Positions 28,807 through 38,230 are shown, numbered from the stretch's first letter. The stretch is 61,364 nt of DNA from Crocinitomicaceae bacterium (GCA_002713215.1 PAVO01000016.1:1-61364), one strand, 5' to 3'. Translations and numbers: made by a program. Notes: generated by a model not told the origin, from the letters alone.

Positions 28807-29400
28807 ATGAAATCAATTCGTTTTAGACTAATAGGCCATGACCACCTTTTATTGGATTTATGTAGATCACATTTAAGTAGGCATTCTTTTGTTGATTGTA
28901 AACCAATTCTTGACCCTTCCATATTCTTAAAGCTCCAGGTTTGCCATAAAGCGGAGATTATTCTGTTGGATTTGCCAATCGATAAACAGAAATTCTATGA
29001 ATTAGCCATCAAGGTCAAACAAATTTTTCCAAATTCGATAAAAATTGCTATCGCTCATCACAATAACATAAATGAAGTTTATGGGTATCAGCATTTGGAC
29101 AAGCTTTTCGATGAGGTTCTGGAAAGAAGGTCTGCTACGGAAGATTTAGATAGGATAGTTGCGAAACTAAAGAAGAGATTCAACATCAAATTGAAGAGCG
29201 GTCAGGTATTAAACTTTACGTCAAAGGAGAAGGAAGTAATAAGGCTCACGTGCAAAGAATACAAGAATGAGGATATAGCTAGAAGCTTAAGAATTAGCAT
29301 ACGGACTGTGGAAACACACAAATCCAATATTTACGGTAAGCTAGGTGTTCGCAACCCCGCCAGACTATTTAACTATGCTAAAGAATTTGGACTAATTTGA
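28807..29400 (+). CDS. LuxR-family response-regulator-like transcription factor
   Basis: Residues about 1-115 resemble a receiver fold: a hydrophobic first strand (IRFRLIGHDH) and an LLDLP strand with a candidate phospho-acceptor Asp near 56. The acidic pocket is incomplete and the switch Ser/Thr position appears replaced (IAIAHHNN), so phosphorylation is uncertain. Residues about 133-195 are a clear LuxR-type helix-turn-helix: LNFTSKEKEVIRL, then NEDIARSLRISIRTVETHKSNIYGKLGVRN. No histidine kinase is adjacent, making it an orphan. It sits between the two exoprotein/pseudopilin operons and a small gene that share palindromic operators, and is the obvious candidate to bind them; LuxR-type dimers bind short inverted repeats. 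Target assignment is inference. Confidence 0.9.
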   Translation: MKSIRFRLIGHDHLLLDLCRSHLSRHSFVDCKPILDPSIFLKLQVCHKAEIILLDLPIDKQKFYELAIKVKQIFPNSIKIAIAHHNNINEVYGYQHLDKLFDEVLERRSATEDLDRIVAKLKKRFNIKLKSGQVLNFTSKEKEVIRLTCKEYKNEDIARSLRISIRTVETHKSNIYGKLGVRNPARLFNYAKEFGLI

Positions 29401-29733
29401 GAAATTCCAACTTACAACCAGTTCATTTCCCAGATCATTGCATTGAAAATTAATGTGCTTATTTTCTTTGGATGGTGCTGGTACGTCCTTGACAATTATT
29501 CTTCGGTTTTCTGTTTTTAAGTTTTGGACAAGTGTTTGTACAAAGATTTCAGCATCAAACTGTTCATCTGTAAGGGCATAAAAATACCAATCGTCAACCT
29601 CAAAATTAGCTAGGATAAAGGCAGGAAATGATCGTTCAATATTAGAGCAAACCTGATTTCTCCCCTTCCAATTTCTTGTTTGAAACGAGTCAATAGTTTC
29701 TTGTACCTGCTTTATATTGCAACCTCCACTCAA
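29392..29733 (-). CDS. Hypothetical acidic protein with TTG start (113 aa)
   Basis: There is no ATG in this frame; the only start is TTG at 29733, with an in-frame stop just upstream. The protein begins LSGGC, reminiscent of a lipobox, but no hydrophobic signal precedes it. The rest (DWYFYALTDEQFDAEIFVQTLVQNLKTENRR) has ordinary codon use and looks folded. The 3' end overlaps the regulator gene by 9 nt in convergent orientation. A consensus -7 box (29742-29749) and operator site 3 lie immediately upstream, so it appears to be a third target of the same control. Function not recognised; it may be a remnant of a longer lipoprotein. Confidence 0.55.
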   Translation of the reverse strand: MSGGCNIKQVQETIDSFQTRNWKGRNQVCSNIERSFPAFILANFEVDDWYFYALTDEQFDAEIFVQTLVQNLKTENRRIIVKDVPAPSKENKHINFQCNDLGNELVVSWNFSN

Positions 29734-29741
29734 AACAGAAA

Positions 29742-29749
29742 CAAAGGTA
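29742..29749 (-). promoter_or_regulatory. -7 promoter box upstream of the 113-aa gene
   Basis: Minus-strand TACCTTTG matches TAnnTTTG exactly. It lies 20 nt downstream of operator site 3 and 8 nt before the TTG start, implying an almost leaderless transcript. Confidence 0.55.
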
Positions 29750-29769
29750 TAGTGTTACTTAAATTTCAT

Positions 29770-29787
29770 CTAAGTGTTTTTACTTAG
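29770..29787. promoter_or_regulatory. Operator-like palindrome, site 3
   Basis: CTAAGTGTTTTTACTTAG has the same half-site as sites 1 and 2 with 6 of 8 positions palindromic; a related inverted repeat with 8-bp arms spans 29768-29789. It lies between two divergent starts (29733 leftward, 29855 rightward), with its edge 20 nt from the leftward -7 box. Confidence 0.6.
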
Positions 29788-29842
29788 ATTATTGAAATTT
29801 CAACCAATAAATTTGTCTTTAAGGCTATCAGTTGTTTCTTGC

Positions 29843-29850
29843 TAATTTTG
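29843..29850 (+). promoter_or_regulatory. -7 promoter box of the holin-like gene
   Basis: TAATTTTG matches TAnnTTTG and ends 4 nt before the ATG at 29855, again indicating a leaderless or very short-leader mRNA. Confidence 0.5.
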
Positions 29851-29854
29851 AAAC

Positions 29855-30226
29855 ATGAGTTTTGTGTCTAGAATTTTGGCGACGAGCATAGCGGTGGTTG
29901 TTACTGCCTGGTTGTTATCTGGAGTACATTTAGATGGTTTTATGACGGCCATAATAGTTGCATTGGTATTGGCCTTTTTAAATGCGATTGTTAAGCCAAT
30001 TCTGATCATTTTAACTATTCCGGTAACCATTCTAACGCTGGGTCTGTTTTTACTGGCTGTAAACGCTATAATTATAGAAATTGCAGCTTATGCAGTTACA
30101 GGGTTTTCCGTTGACAGCTTTTGGTGGGCTTTGTTGTTCAGTCTAATTCTTTCGATTCTCAATTCGTTGTTTGCTGGTAATGACGATGAAAACCGTAAGA
30201 ATAAAAATTACGACCGAATCAGCTAA
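29855..30226 (+). CDS. Phage holin family 4-type (YvlD-like) membrane protein
   Basis: The 123-residue protein has about four membrane helices: residues 5-22, 28-50 containing FLNAIVKPILIILTIP, 55-77 and 90-105. The motif N-A-I-V-K-P followed by TIPVTILTLGLF and ending in a FSLILSILNSLF helix is the signature of the phage_holin_4_2/YvlD family. These are chromosomally encoded small membrane proteins and despite the name are not usually part of a prophage; no phage genes surround it here. Exact role unknown; envelope stress roles have been proposed for relatives. Confidence 0.88.
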   Translation: MSFVSRILATSIAVVVTAWLLSGVHLDGFMTAIIVALVLAFLNAIVKPILIILTIPVTILTLGLFLLAVNAIIIEIAAYAVTGFSVDSFWWALLFSLILSILNSLFAGNDDENRKNKNYDRIS

Positions 30227-30229
30227 GAA

Positions 30230-30997
30230 CTAGACCAGCCCTAAAATCATTGCAAGTGCAATTAAAATAATAGCTATAGCAACGATTTGATGTACCGTAT
30301 GCAGAGCAATTTTCTTTAGGAAATACTTTCCAAATAACGCACCAGCAAATGCGGCAAGGGTGGCTATAACAAATAGTGTTTTGGGAATAGAGTCGAGTCC
30401 GGTAATGTTTTTAAAATAAAACGGAATTCGGGTTAGGTCCACCAAACAGGCAATTGCAATACCACTGGCAATAAAAGCCTCCTTTGTTAAATTGAGTTGA
30501 GCCAGAAATGCAGTTCTCAGTGCTCCCTGATGCCCCGAAAGGCCACCAAAGAATCCTGAAAGCAGGCCGCCTAGCGGTAGCCATTTTTTATTAATGCCGT
30601 CCCCTTTTGTTCCTCCTAAATCTTTTATGGCAAAGGCTATAAGAACAATGCCAATTACCAGGTTTACGGGTTTAACTTCAATAGGAATTGAAGAAATGGA
30701 ATTTTGATAAATTACGTCAAAGGAAGTGAGGTGTATCAGTAGGTAGGCCCCGATTGCCGCACCTACCATTCCAGGGATTCCGAACCGAATTACAACATCT
30801 TTAGAAACATTTTTACCTACCAAAATAATTTTAAACATGTTGTTACTAAAGTGGACCAGTCCTGTTCCTGCAATAGCTATTTCAATGGGAAAGAACAGTA
30901 CGAAAACAGGAGTGAGTAGAGTTCCTAAACCAAAACCTGAAAAGAAGGTAAGTAACGATGCCAGAAAAGCTACCAGAGCAACAACAATATATTCCAT
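30230..30997 (-). CDS. TauE/SafE family sulfite/anion exporter permease
   Basis: 255 residues with seven to eight hydrophobic helices arranged as two similar halves. Each half begins with a Gly/Phe-rich block: LLTFFSGFGLGTLLTPVFVLFFP in the first and GGLLSGFFGGLSGHQGALRTAFL in the second, the paired motifs of the TauE/SafE superfamily. Members export sulfite, sulfoacetate or related organosulfur anions across the inner membrane. It stands alone, convergent with the holin-like gene (3 nt between the stops) and divergent from clpB; no sulfur metabolism genes are nearby, so substrate is not assignable. Confidence 0.92.
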   Translation of the reverse strand: MEYIVVALVAFLASLLTFFSGFGLGTLLTPVFVLFFPIEIAIAGTGLVHFSNNMFKIILVGKNVSKDVVIRFGIPGMVGAAIGAYLLIHLTSFDVIYQNSISSIPIEVKPVNLVIGIVLIAFAIKDLGGTKGDGINKKWLPLGGLLSGFFGGLSGHQGALRTAFLAQLNLTKEAFIASGIAIACLVDLTRIPFYFKNITGLDSIPKTLFVIATLAAFAGALFGKYFLKKIALHTVHQIVAIAIILIALAMILGLV

Positions 30998-31231
30998 GCC
31001 GCAAATCTAAAGAAGAGGTATACACATATTATGTACTCTAATATTAACTTTTTATTAATGTTTTAGAATCGGAAATAATAGCAGTTCAATTTCAAATTTT
31101 ATGACCATATGACCGGTTATTTTAAAGGGAGCTGTCAAATGTTCTGAATATGGATTGATTTAATGAATGGCCACCTATTTGTTAGGGCATTAATAATTTA
31201 AGTATAAAATTAATTAAAACGAGATAATGTT

Positions 31232-33841
31232 ATGAATATGAATAATTTAACAATAAAATCTCAAGAAGCAATCCAGCAAGCACAACAACTGGCTATGGTA
31301 GCTAAAAATCAAGCAATTGAAACCGGCCATTTGCTCAAAGGATTACTACTTGTCGATGAAAACGTAATTCCATTTTTACTTAAGAAAATGGGAGTTAATG
31401 TGGATATATTTTCAAATACCCTGGATCGAATTGTTGAGGGTTACCCCAAGGTAGAGGGTGGTGATATTTATTTATCCCAGGAGTCGAATCGCGTCTTGCA
31501 AAAGGCAGCCATTTTGCTTAAGGAATTTGGTGACGAATACGTTTCCATTGAACACATTTTTATGGCATTATTGAAAGAGAAATCTACAGTTTCTCAACTG
31601 ATGAAAGACAATGGGCTATCTGAGAAAGAGTTGATTGCTGCTATAAAAGAATTGCGAAACGGAAGAAAGGTGGATAGTGCATCTACTGAAGAAACATATA
31701 ATAGCCTTGCTAAATATGCAATTAACCTAAACCAACAAGCAGAGAACGGTAAGTTGGATCCGGTTATTGGTAGGGATGATGAAATAAGAAGAATTCTTCA
31801 AATTTTGACCAGAAGAACCAAAAATAACCCAATTCTTGTGGGTGAACCTGGTGTTGGTAAAACTGCAATTGCCGAGGGTCTTGCCCATAGAATTATTGGA
31901 GGTGATGTTCCGGAAAACCTGAAAGACAAGGAGATTTATTCTCTCGATATGGGAGCACTTATAGCCGGAGCAAAATACAAAGGTGAATTTGAAGAACGCC
32001 TGAAAGCAGTGGTTAAAGAAGTTACATCAAGCGATGGTAAAATCATTTTGTTTATCGATGAAATTCATACCCTGGTAGGTGCAGGAGGTGGAGAAGGAGC
32101 AATGGATGCCGCTAATATTCTGAAACCGGCACTTGCTCGCGGAGAATTACGTTCGGTTGGAGCAACCACGCTGGCTGAATACCAAAAGTTTTTTGAAAAA
32201 GACAAGGCTCTGGAACGCCGATTTCAAAAGGTAATGGTAGATGAACCGGATGCAGAAGATGCCATATCCATATTGCGTGGATTAAAGGAAAAATACGAAA
32301 CGCATCACAAGGTGAGAATCAAAGACGAGTCGATTATTGCAGCTGTTGAGTTAAGCCAACGATACATCACTGATCGGTTTTTACCAGATAAGGCGATTGA
32401 TTTAATTGATGAATCAGCCGCGAAACTTCGAATTCAAATTAATTCGCTTCCGGAAGAATTGGACGAGGTTGAAAGGAAAATTCGTCAGTTGGAAATTGAG
32501 CGTGAGGGCATAAAACGTGAAGGTGATACCAAAAAAATAAAATTACTTGCCCAAGAAATTGCTAACCTGCAGGAAGTTAAGGATGAATTACGCGCCAAGT
32601 GGGAAGGAGAGAAGGAAGTGATTGATGGAACTCAAAGTGTAAAGGAACAAATCGAATCACTGAAGTACGAAGCACAGCTTGCGGAACGGGAAGGCGATTT
32701 TGGTAAGGTTGCGGAAATTAGATACGGAAAATTGCAGGAGGCAGAGGATATGCTTAAGCAATATGAAAGTCAACTTGCCGAATTACAAGCCAGTGGTTCA
32801 CAAATGGTTAAAGAAGAAGTTGACCGGGAAGATATTGCCGAGGTGGTAGCCAAATGGACGGGTATTCCAGTAGCAAAAATGGTACAGAGCGAAGCTGACA
32901 AGTTATTAAACCTCGAGCAAGAATTGCACAAGCGGGTTGTTGGACAGGAGGAAGCTATTGTAGCGGTTGCAGATGCCGTAAGAAGGAGTAGGGCAGGATT
33001 GCAAGACCAGAATCGTCCGATAGGCTCTTTTCTGTTTTTAGGAACAACCGGTGTCGGTAAAACTGAATTGGCCAAGGCGCTTGCCGAGTTTTTGTTTGAT
33101 ACCGAGAGTGCCCTAACGAGAATTGATATGAGTGAATACCAGGAACGACATTCAGTGTCCCGATTGGTTGGAGCACCTCCGGGGTATGTGGGGTACGATG
33201 AAGGCGGTCAGCTAACTGAAGCTGTTAGGCGCAAACCCTATTCGGTAATCCTGTTGGATGAAATTGAAAAAGCACACCCCGATGCGTTTAATGTCTTGCT
33301 TCAGGTATTGGACGATGGACGACTTACAGACAATAAAGGACGGGTGGCCAATTTTAAGAATTCGATTGTAATTATGACTTCGAACTTAGGTGGGCATATT
33401 ATTCAGGAAAACTATGATAAAGCTGATGATTATGCTGATTTTAGTTTGTTCGAAAAAACGAAAACTGATGTATTGGGATTGGTTCGTCAAACCCTGAAGC
33501 CCGAGTTTGTAAACCGAATCGACGAAACCATCATGTTTACTCCACTTGGGAAGGATGCCATACGAAAGATTGTGGACATCCAGCTTCAGGGACTTCAAAA
33601 AATGTTGAAAGAAAAGGACATTTACATTACTTTTTCCGAGGATGTACTCGATCATTTAAGTACAATCGGATTTGATCCTCAATATGGAGCAAGACCAGTA
33701 AAAAGGGTGCTTCAAAAGCAAGTGATCAACATGCTATCCAAGGAATTGTTGAGCAAAAATGTAAGCATTGGAGATCACGTAATTTTGGACCAGTTTGACG
33801 GAAAGTTTGTATTTCGTAAATCAAAAGAAGCAGTTCATTAA
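31232..33841 (+). CDS. clpB: ATP-dependent disaggregase ClpB
   Basis: 869 residues, the standard ClpB length. The N-terminal Clp repeat domain covers about 1-150 ([16 protein letters not shown]). The first AAA+ module has Walker A GEPGVGKT at 204-211 and Walker [16 protein letters not shown]. The regulatory coiled-coil middle domain lies at about 405-530. The second AAA+ module has Walker A GTTGVGKT at 604-611, the pore motif GYVGY and sensor NRIDE. The C-terminal D2-small domain has [11 protein letters not shown]. ClpB works with DnaK to pull proteins out of aggregates in the cytoplasm. The 234-bp upstream gap shows no promoter or operator I can call. A terminator follows at 33860-33888. Confidence 0.98.
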   Translation: MNMNNLTIKSQEAIQQAQQLAMVAKNQAIETGHLLKGLLLVDENVIPFLLKKMGVNVDIFSNTLDRIVEGYPKVEGGDIYLSQESNRVLQKAAILLKEFGDEYVSIEHIFMALLKEKSTVSQLMKDNGLSEKELIAAIKELRNGRKVDSASTEETYNSLAKYAINLNQQAENGKLDPVIGRDDEIRRILQILTRRTKNNPILVGEPGVGKTAIAEGLAHRIIGGDVPENLKDKEIYSLDMGALIAGAKYKGEFEERLKAVVKEVTSSDGKIILFIDEIHTLVGAGGGEGAMDAANILKPALARGELRSVGATTLAEYQKFFEKDKALERRFQKVMVDEPDAEDAISILRGLKEKYETHHKVRIKDESIIAAVELSQRYITDRFLPDKAIDLIDESAAKLRIQINSLPEELDEVERKIRQLEIEREGIKREGDTKKIKLLAQEIANLQEVKDELRAKWEGEKEVIDGTQSVKEQIESLKYEAQLAEREGDFGKVAEIRYGKLQEAEDMLKQYESQLAELQASGSQMVKEEVDREDIAEVVAKWTGIPVAKMVQSEADKLLNLEQELHKRVVGQEEAIVAVADAVRRSRAGLQDQNRPIGSFLFLGTTGVGKTELAKALAEFLFDTESALTRIDMSEYQERHSVSRLVGAPPGYVGYDEGGQLTEAVRRKPYSVILLDEIEKAHPDAFNVLLQVLDDGRLTDNKGRVANFKNSIVIMTSNLGGHIIQENYDKADDYADFSLFEKTKTDVLGLVRQTLKPEFVNRIDETIMFTPLGKDAIRKIVDIQLQGLQKMLKEKDIYITFSEDVLDHLSTIGFDPQYGARPVKRVLQKQVINMLSKELLSKNVSIGDHVILDQFDGKFVFRKSKEAVH

Positions 33842-33859
33842 GCGGTAGCTTTATTTAAA

Positions 33860-33888
33860 AAAGGGTTGTTAGTAATTGACAACCCTTT
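33860..33888 (+). terminator. Intrinsic terminator after clpB
   Basis: A perfect 10-bp stem, AAAGGGTTGT paired with ACAACCCTTT, around a 9-nt loop. It lies 19 nt past the clpB stop and ends the clpB transcript before the next gene's own promoter. Confidence 0.8.
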
Positions 33889-33912
33889 ATACGTATTGCC
33901 CTATAGGGTTAC

Positions 33913-33920
33913 TATTTTTG
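33913..33920 (+). promoter_or_regulatory. -7 promoter box of the T9SS type B gene
   Basis: TATTTTTG matches TAnnTTTG and ends 9 nt before the ATG at 33930. Its position after the clpB terminator supports independent transcription and the chosen start. Confidence 0.5.
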
Positions 33921-33929
33921 CACGTGGAA

Positions 33930-35564
33930 ATGATGAGTGGAAAAAAGATGTTTTTGGTATTGATTTTGTTCCTTTTTGGATTAGAAGGATATACACAAAA
34001 GTATCGCATTGTATCAGGAGGTACAGGTTGGAAGGCTACTTCAAAGTATTCCATTGGTTGGAATAAAATCTGGTTTGATGATTCAGGTTGGGGAGTCCCA
34101 TCTAAAAGTGGATATGCTGGACCGGCGGGATTAAACAGACCTCCAGGGACTGATACTATGTGGGTTTCGCCATACTCTGATACGGCCTATTTTAGATGGT
34201 CATTTGAGTTAAAGAGTAATTGCGTAAAAAGCGAATGGCAAGGTATAAATGGAGCAAGGCTTTCTGTTGATGATAATTATGAGCTTTATGTAAATGGTAC
34301 CTTAGTTGGGCAAGGCTTACGTCCAAGACCAATTTCCGTACTTATCAACCCATATTTAAGAATTGGAAAGAATGTAATTGCTATTAAAGCTACTAATAAT
34401 GGAGGGCCATACTTTTTAGCCTTTGGAGTAGATATTTCATACATTACTGGGCCTGAAATAGTCTTAGATCCGGATAAATACATTTGTGAAGGAGATAGTG
34501 CCTATTTTGGCCCCAAGGATCATTACCAAAGCTATAAGTGGAGTAATGGACAAACTACTCGAACCATGATGGAAAAAAAGGCTGGAAAATACTGGCTTAC
34601 CGCTAAAGATACAGCGCTATGTGATTGGGTAGATACGGTTGAGTTATTCACTTATTCTCATAAAGATGTAGTGATAGGCCCAAATCAAACCATATGTACG
34701 GGAGAAAGGGCTGTTTTTGACGCGGGAAAGGGTTATACAACCTACAAATGGAGTTCAGGTGATACAACCGACACGATATCAGTTAATTATTCAGGGAAAT
34801 TCTGGGTATCGGTAACCGATGCCAATGGCTGTTTTTCTTCAGACTCGGCAATGGTTGAAACTTTTGACAATGCTACTGTTTCATTAGGAGAAGACACGAT
34901 ATTGTGTAAAGGTGATTCTATGTTACTCGTTGCAACATTCCCACTTTCTGTATATAAGTGGGATGATGGAAGTACGGATACTTTTAGGTTGGTTACCGAG
35001 GAAGGGGTTTATTCTGTTACCATTACCAATCATTGTGGTTCCGTGAGTGATAATATCAATGTTGATTATATCACTACCATAGATGTAGATCTTGGTCCAG
35101 ACGATTTCTTTTGTTTTAATCAAAAATACGAATTGAAGGCCGAAGCCTTTGGGGCCGATAAGTATGAATGGAGTACGGGTGATACGGTATGGAAGATTTT
35201 GGTGGAAGAACCAGGGACTTATACCGTACGTGTTGAGGACAAATGCGGGAATGTGGCCTACGATGAAAAAGAATTGACCAAAGGATTAAAACAACATCTT
35301 ATGGTTCCTAATAGTTTTTCGCCGAACCAGGATGGTTTAAATGAGACCTGGAAGCCTATAATAAGAACCATTGGAGATTATTCCTTAAAGGTGATAGACC
35401 GTTGGGGTAAGCTCGTTTTTGAAACCACTGATGTTAATGGAGAATGGGACGGAACAGTCGATGGCAAACCAGCGCTTTCCGGCAACTACATTTATAGAAT
35501 TAGTTTGGTCGACTGTGAGTACCAAACCGAGGTATACACTGGAAGGTTAACGATAGTACGATAG
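33930..35564 (+). CDS. T9SS type B (gliding-associated) secreted Ig-like protein (544 aa)
   Basis: The frame extends up to a TTG at 33876, but that lies inside the clpB terminator; the ATG at 33930 gives a signal peptide (MFLVLILFLFGLEGYTQ). Residues about 20-170 resemble a galactose-binding sandwich (LSVDDNYELYVNGTLVGQG, IGKNVIAIKATNNG). Four immunoglobulin-like repeats follow, each with the pattern CxGD...YKWSxG...T...GxYWV(T/S)V. The last 85 residues (PNSFSPNQDGLNETWKP ... VIDRWGKLVFETT ... GEWDGTVDG) are the canonical gliding motility-associated C-terminal domain that directs export by T9SS and attachment through the type B pathway. A cell-surface adhesin role is likely. Confidence 0.93.
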   Translation: MMSGKKMFLVLILFLFGLEGYTQKYRIVSGGTGWKATSKYSIGWNKIWFDDSGWGVPSKSGYAGPAGLNRPPGTDTMWVSPYSDTAYFRWSFELKSNCVKSEWQGINGARLSVDDNYELYVNGTLVGQGLRPRPISVLINPYLRIGKNVIAIKATNNGGPYFLAFGVDISYITGPEIVLDPDKYICEGDSAYFGPKDHYQSYKWSNGQTTRTMMEKKAGKYWLTAKDTALCDWVDTVELFTYSHKDVVIGPNQTICTGERAVFDAGKGYTTYKWSSGDTTDTISVNYSGKFWVSVTDANGCFSSDSAMVETFDNATVSLGEDTILCKGDSMLLVATFPLSVYKWDDGSTDTFRLVTEEGVYSVTITNHCGSVSDNINVDYITTIDVDLGPDDFFCFNQKYELKAEAFGADKYEWSTGDTVWKILVEEPGTYTVRVEDKCGNVAYDEKELTKGLKQHLMVPNSFSPNQDGLNETWKPIIRTIGDYSLKVIDRWGKLVFETTDVNGEWDGTVDGKPALSGNYIYRISLVDCEYQTEVYTGRLTIVR

Positions 35565-35571
35565 TGCTGTT

Positions 35572-36750
35572 TTAATTCTCAAGCACAAATTCTACCAGCT
35601 GATCATTCCAGTATTTCCACGAAAAGTTTTGTTTTACGTAGTTCTGACCAGATTGTCCAATTTCTTTTCTTAATTCAGGGTTTTCCAGTAGCCGATTAAT
35701 GTGTTCTGAGAATTCTTCCGGTGAGTTGGCAATAAGAATTTCCTTATTGGGTTTTGCGGCAAGAGCTTCGTTAGCCAATGATGTGGTAATACATGGAATT
35801 CCCTGTGCCATAGCCTCTAGGAGCTTGTTTTGCAATCCACTCCCAATAATCATAGGGGCTACAAAAATCTTGCTTTTAGCGTACGAAACCCTCATGTCCT
35901 CAACCCAACCCGATATTGTTACATTCTTTTTTGCTAACCGTTTAACGAGGGGAGAAGGTGATTTTCCACTTATCAGAACCTGAATATTTTCCGGTACATT
36001 AATAAGCGGTAAAATTTTCTTTATTAGATAGTTGGCGCCTTTTACATTGGGCGGGTAGGACATGTTTCCGGTAAAACATAAATCGAATTCTTTTTCCACT
36101 TCAATTTTCTCAAAGTAGTTTTCGGAAATGCCATTGGGAATAATCTTTATTTGAGCGTGGTTTGGGTGGGCGATTTGATCCCGATCGTACTTGCTTATAA
36201 TGGTCTTCTTCTCAAAGGAGGTAAATATATCCTCTTCGTATTTTTTTAGTCGTTTGGCTTCGCTGTTGAGCATTGGTTTTAGAATTAATGGAGCAGACTC
36301 AACCCTTCTTTCCATACCGGCCGAAAGCGCATCCATATAATCCAGTGTTTTTTCAAAAATGCTATATTTCTTAGCATACTCTGCAACCCTAATTAACTGA
36401 CAATAAAACCGTTGAGGTAGGTATTTTTCAATAATAAAATCCAGTTCTTTGTGGGCTGTTTTGGAATAGAAGTACGCAATTTGGTAAGGTTTGTCCTTAA
36501 AAACATTAAGAAAAAGGCGCCAATAAATGGAAATTCGATTGAGTCGAATTACATGAACGTTCTCGCAGATTGGATTGAGTAACTTAAATGCTTCCGGATC
36601 GGCAATACCTGTATTTAAACACACCAGTACAATTCTAAATTCCTGGCTCAGTCCCAGAATTTGCTGATATGCCCTTAGTTTGTCCCCCTTGTCCAAAGGA
36701 TAGGGGATTCTGGATAACAATACTAATATTCTAGGCTTCTTCTGTTCCAC
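35572..36750 (-). CDS. GT4-type glycosyltransferase (group 1 family)
   Basis: The GTG at 36750 begins VEQKKPRILVLLSRIPYPLDKGDKLRAYQQ, the N-terminal Rossmann strand and acceptor-binding loop of the GT-B fold group resembling exosortase-associated sugar transferases. The middle has a DYMDALS motif typical of that subgroup. The C-terminal donor-binding half shows LCFTGNMSYPPNVKGANYL, then IFVAPMIIGSGLQNKLLEAMAQGIPCITT, which contains the conserved Glu that binds the nucleotide-sugar. It probably transfers a hexose during exopolysaccharide, glycan or lipopolysaccharide synthesis. It overlaps the LptF/LptG gene by 20 nt, linking it to envelope lipid/LPS work; sugar and acceptor are unknown. Confidence 0.92.
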   Translation of the reverse strand: MEQKKPRILVLLSRIPYPLDKGDKLRAYQQILGLSQEFRIVLVCLNTGIADPEAFKLLNPICENVHVIRLNRISIYWRLFLNVFKDKPYQIAYFYSKTAHKELDFIIEKYLPQRFYCQLIRVAEYAKKYSIFEKTLDYMDALSAGMERRVESAPLILKPMLNSEAKRLKKYEEDIFTSFEKKTIISKYDRDQIAHPNHAQIKIIPNGISENYFEKIEVEKEFDLCFTGNMSYPPNVKGANYLIKKILPLINVPENIQVLISGKSPSPLVKRLAKKNVTISGWVEDMRVSYAKSKIFVAPMIIGSGLQNKLLEAMAQGIPCITTSLANEALAAKPNKEILIANSPEEFSEHINRLLENPELRKEIGQSGQNYVKQNFSWKYWNDQLVEFVLEN

Positions 36751-38170
36751 GGTTTGCCCACTTATTTACGAATCCTATCCGAAGTAGTTTTCCTAAAATG
36801 CTTTTGTAAAATCCTGCGTCAAATATGGCACTATCGGTAGTTGCTTTAAAGGTCAGAAATGCTCCAATAGGGAATAATATGGCTGAACTTAACCACATCC
36901 CTATCCAGACTGCCAGCTGATCGTTTTTAGCCATTTTTTCACCACTTATAGAGGTCATGTGAAATATGAGAAAGAAAACGATAGAAATAACAACGGGCAT
37001 TCCCAGCCCGCCTTTTCTAATAATAGCTCCAAGTGGCGCTCCGATAAAAAACAGAATGAGGCAGGCAATGGAAAGTGTAAACTTTCTATGCCACTCTATG
37101 TATGCCCGGTTGATATTCTTTTTTCGGTTTTTTAAATCACCATTAAATGATTCAGAGTAAGTCTTAGTGGTTCTGAGCACGTTGCTTGCCCAGTTTAAGT
37201 ATTGCAGCTTTTTATTTTTCGATTCCCCCGACATCCAGTCCTCAGCTAGTGAGTACTCCTGGTAACTCGTGTCCAATGAAATACTGTCTTTCATGTAATA
37301 AATGGACTTAAGCATGCTGGTTTCAAATTCATCACTTCTTTCACCGTATCTAAGCCACAGCGTATCAATTTCGGCTGATAACCGGCTCAAATTCATCATT
37401 TTATAGTTGTTTTTGAACAACTCTTCATCGCTTCGTTTGAGTTTAAAATCACTGAGGTCAAAAGAAATAATCTTTTTTCCAAAGGATGATCGGTAGTGAG
37501 GGTGATCTTTTCCCTCCATTTCGTCATACAAATTACCTTCAATCAAAGTAAAGTTGAGTGCCTGTTGATTATCCGATAAAACCATGGTTCCTCGTTTCGC
37601 CTTAATTACCCGCGTGTTTCCTCTTTGATCAGAATGATCGTAGATGGTGATGTCGTGTAATACGTCTGTTTCTTTATCCCGGTGCTTTACATGAATAACA
37701 AACCCTCCAATTTCCTTGTAGAAAACATTATCCTGAATATCAAAGGCAGGTTTTTTGGCTCGAACATCGTGAAGTATACTAGCGAATTTTAAGTTAGCCT
37801 TGGGCCAGATATTATTGGAAAAATAAAAGGCTCCAATGCTTAGAAATATCATAAATACAATAAGCGGAAACATAATTCGCTGAAGACTCATTCCTGAGCT
37901 TTTCAAAGCAACCAACTCGTAGTTTTCTCCCAGGTTACCAAATGTCATGATAGAGGAGAGGAGGACCGCCAGGGGCAGTGCCATTGGAATTAAGTTGGCA
38001 GTTGCGAAAAATAATAGCTCGAGTACTGTGAACGAATCCAGTCCTTTGCCCACCATATCGTCTATATATACCCACATAAACTGCATAACCAGGATAAACA
38101 GGGTAATGAAGAAAGTTAGGATAAAAGGTCCTAGAAAGGTTTTTATTACAAGTATGTAGAGCTTTTTCAA
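36731..38170 (-). CDS. LptF/LptG (YjgP/YjgQ) family LPS export permease
   Basis: Starts at a TTG (38170) and opens KKLYILVIKTFLGPFILTFFITLFILVMQFMW, the typical first helix of the family. Three N-terminal and three C-terminal membrane helices flank a periplasmic beta-jellyroll of about 230 residues (residues about 120-345), the architecture of LptF/LptG. FYKEIGGFVIHV and LIEGNLYDE in the middle are family-like. These permeases pair with the LptB ATPase to extract lipopolysaccharide from the inner membrane. The periplasmic part has an extra charged segment near 260-320 (DTLWLRYGERSDEFETS...). Only one permease is present here; its partner should be elsewhere. A -7 box lies at 38191-38198. Confidence 0.93.
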   Translation of the reverse strand: MKKLYILVIKTFLGPFILTFFITLFILVMQFMWVYIDDMVGKGLDSFTVLELLFFATANLIPMALPLAVLLSSIMTFGNLGENYELVALKSSGMSLQRIMFPLIVFMIFLSIGAFYFSNNIWPKANLKFASILHDVRAKKPAFDIQDNVFYKEIGGFVIHVKHRDKETDVLHDITIYDHSDQRGNTRVIKAKRGTMVLSDNQQALNFTLIEGNLYDEMEGKDHPHYRSSFGKKIISFDLSDFKLKRSDEELFKNNYKMMNLSRLSAEIDTLWLRYGERSDEFETSMLKSIYYMKDSISLDTSYQEYSLAEDWMSGESKNKKLQYLNWASNVLRTTKTYSESFNGDLKNRKKNINRAYIEWHRKFTLSIACLILFFIGAPLGAIIRKGGLGMPVVISIVFFLIFHMTSISGEKMAKNDQLAVWIGMWLSSAILFPIGAFLTFKATTDSAIFDAGFYKSILGKLLRIGFVNKWANRGTEEA

Positions 38171-38190
38171 GAGACTTGATTATTGCGCTG

Positions 38191-38198
38191 CAAAGTTA
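38191..38198 (-). promoter_or_regulatory. -7 promoter box of the LptF/LptG operon
   Basis: Minus-strand TAACTTTG matches TAnnTTTG and ends 20 nt before the TTG start at 38170, supporting that unusual start. Confidence 0.5.
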
Positions 38199-38230
38199 AA
38201 ATTAGATAGGGAGGCAATTTGTAATAAATT

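Noticed and set aside
29855-30226. Holin-like gene as sign of a prophage
   Set aside because: The family is widespread on chromosomes, and no phage structural, integrase or lysis genes are nearby.
33876-33929. Longer N-terminus of the T9SS type B protein from the TTG at 33876
   Set aside because: That stretch overlaps the clpB terminator and the gene's own -7 box; the ATG at 33930 gives a proper signal peptide.
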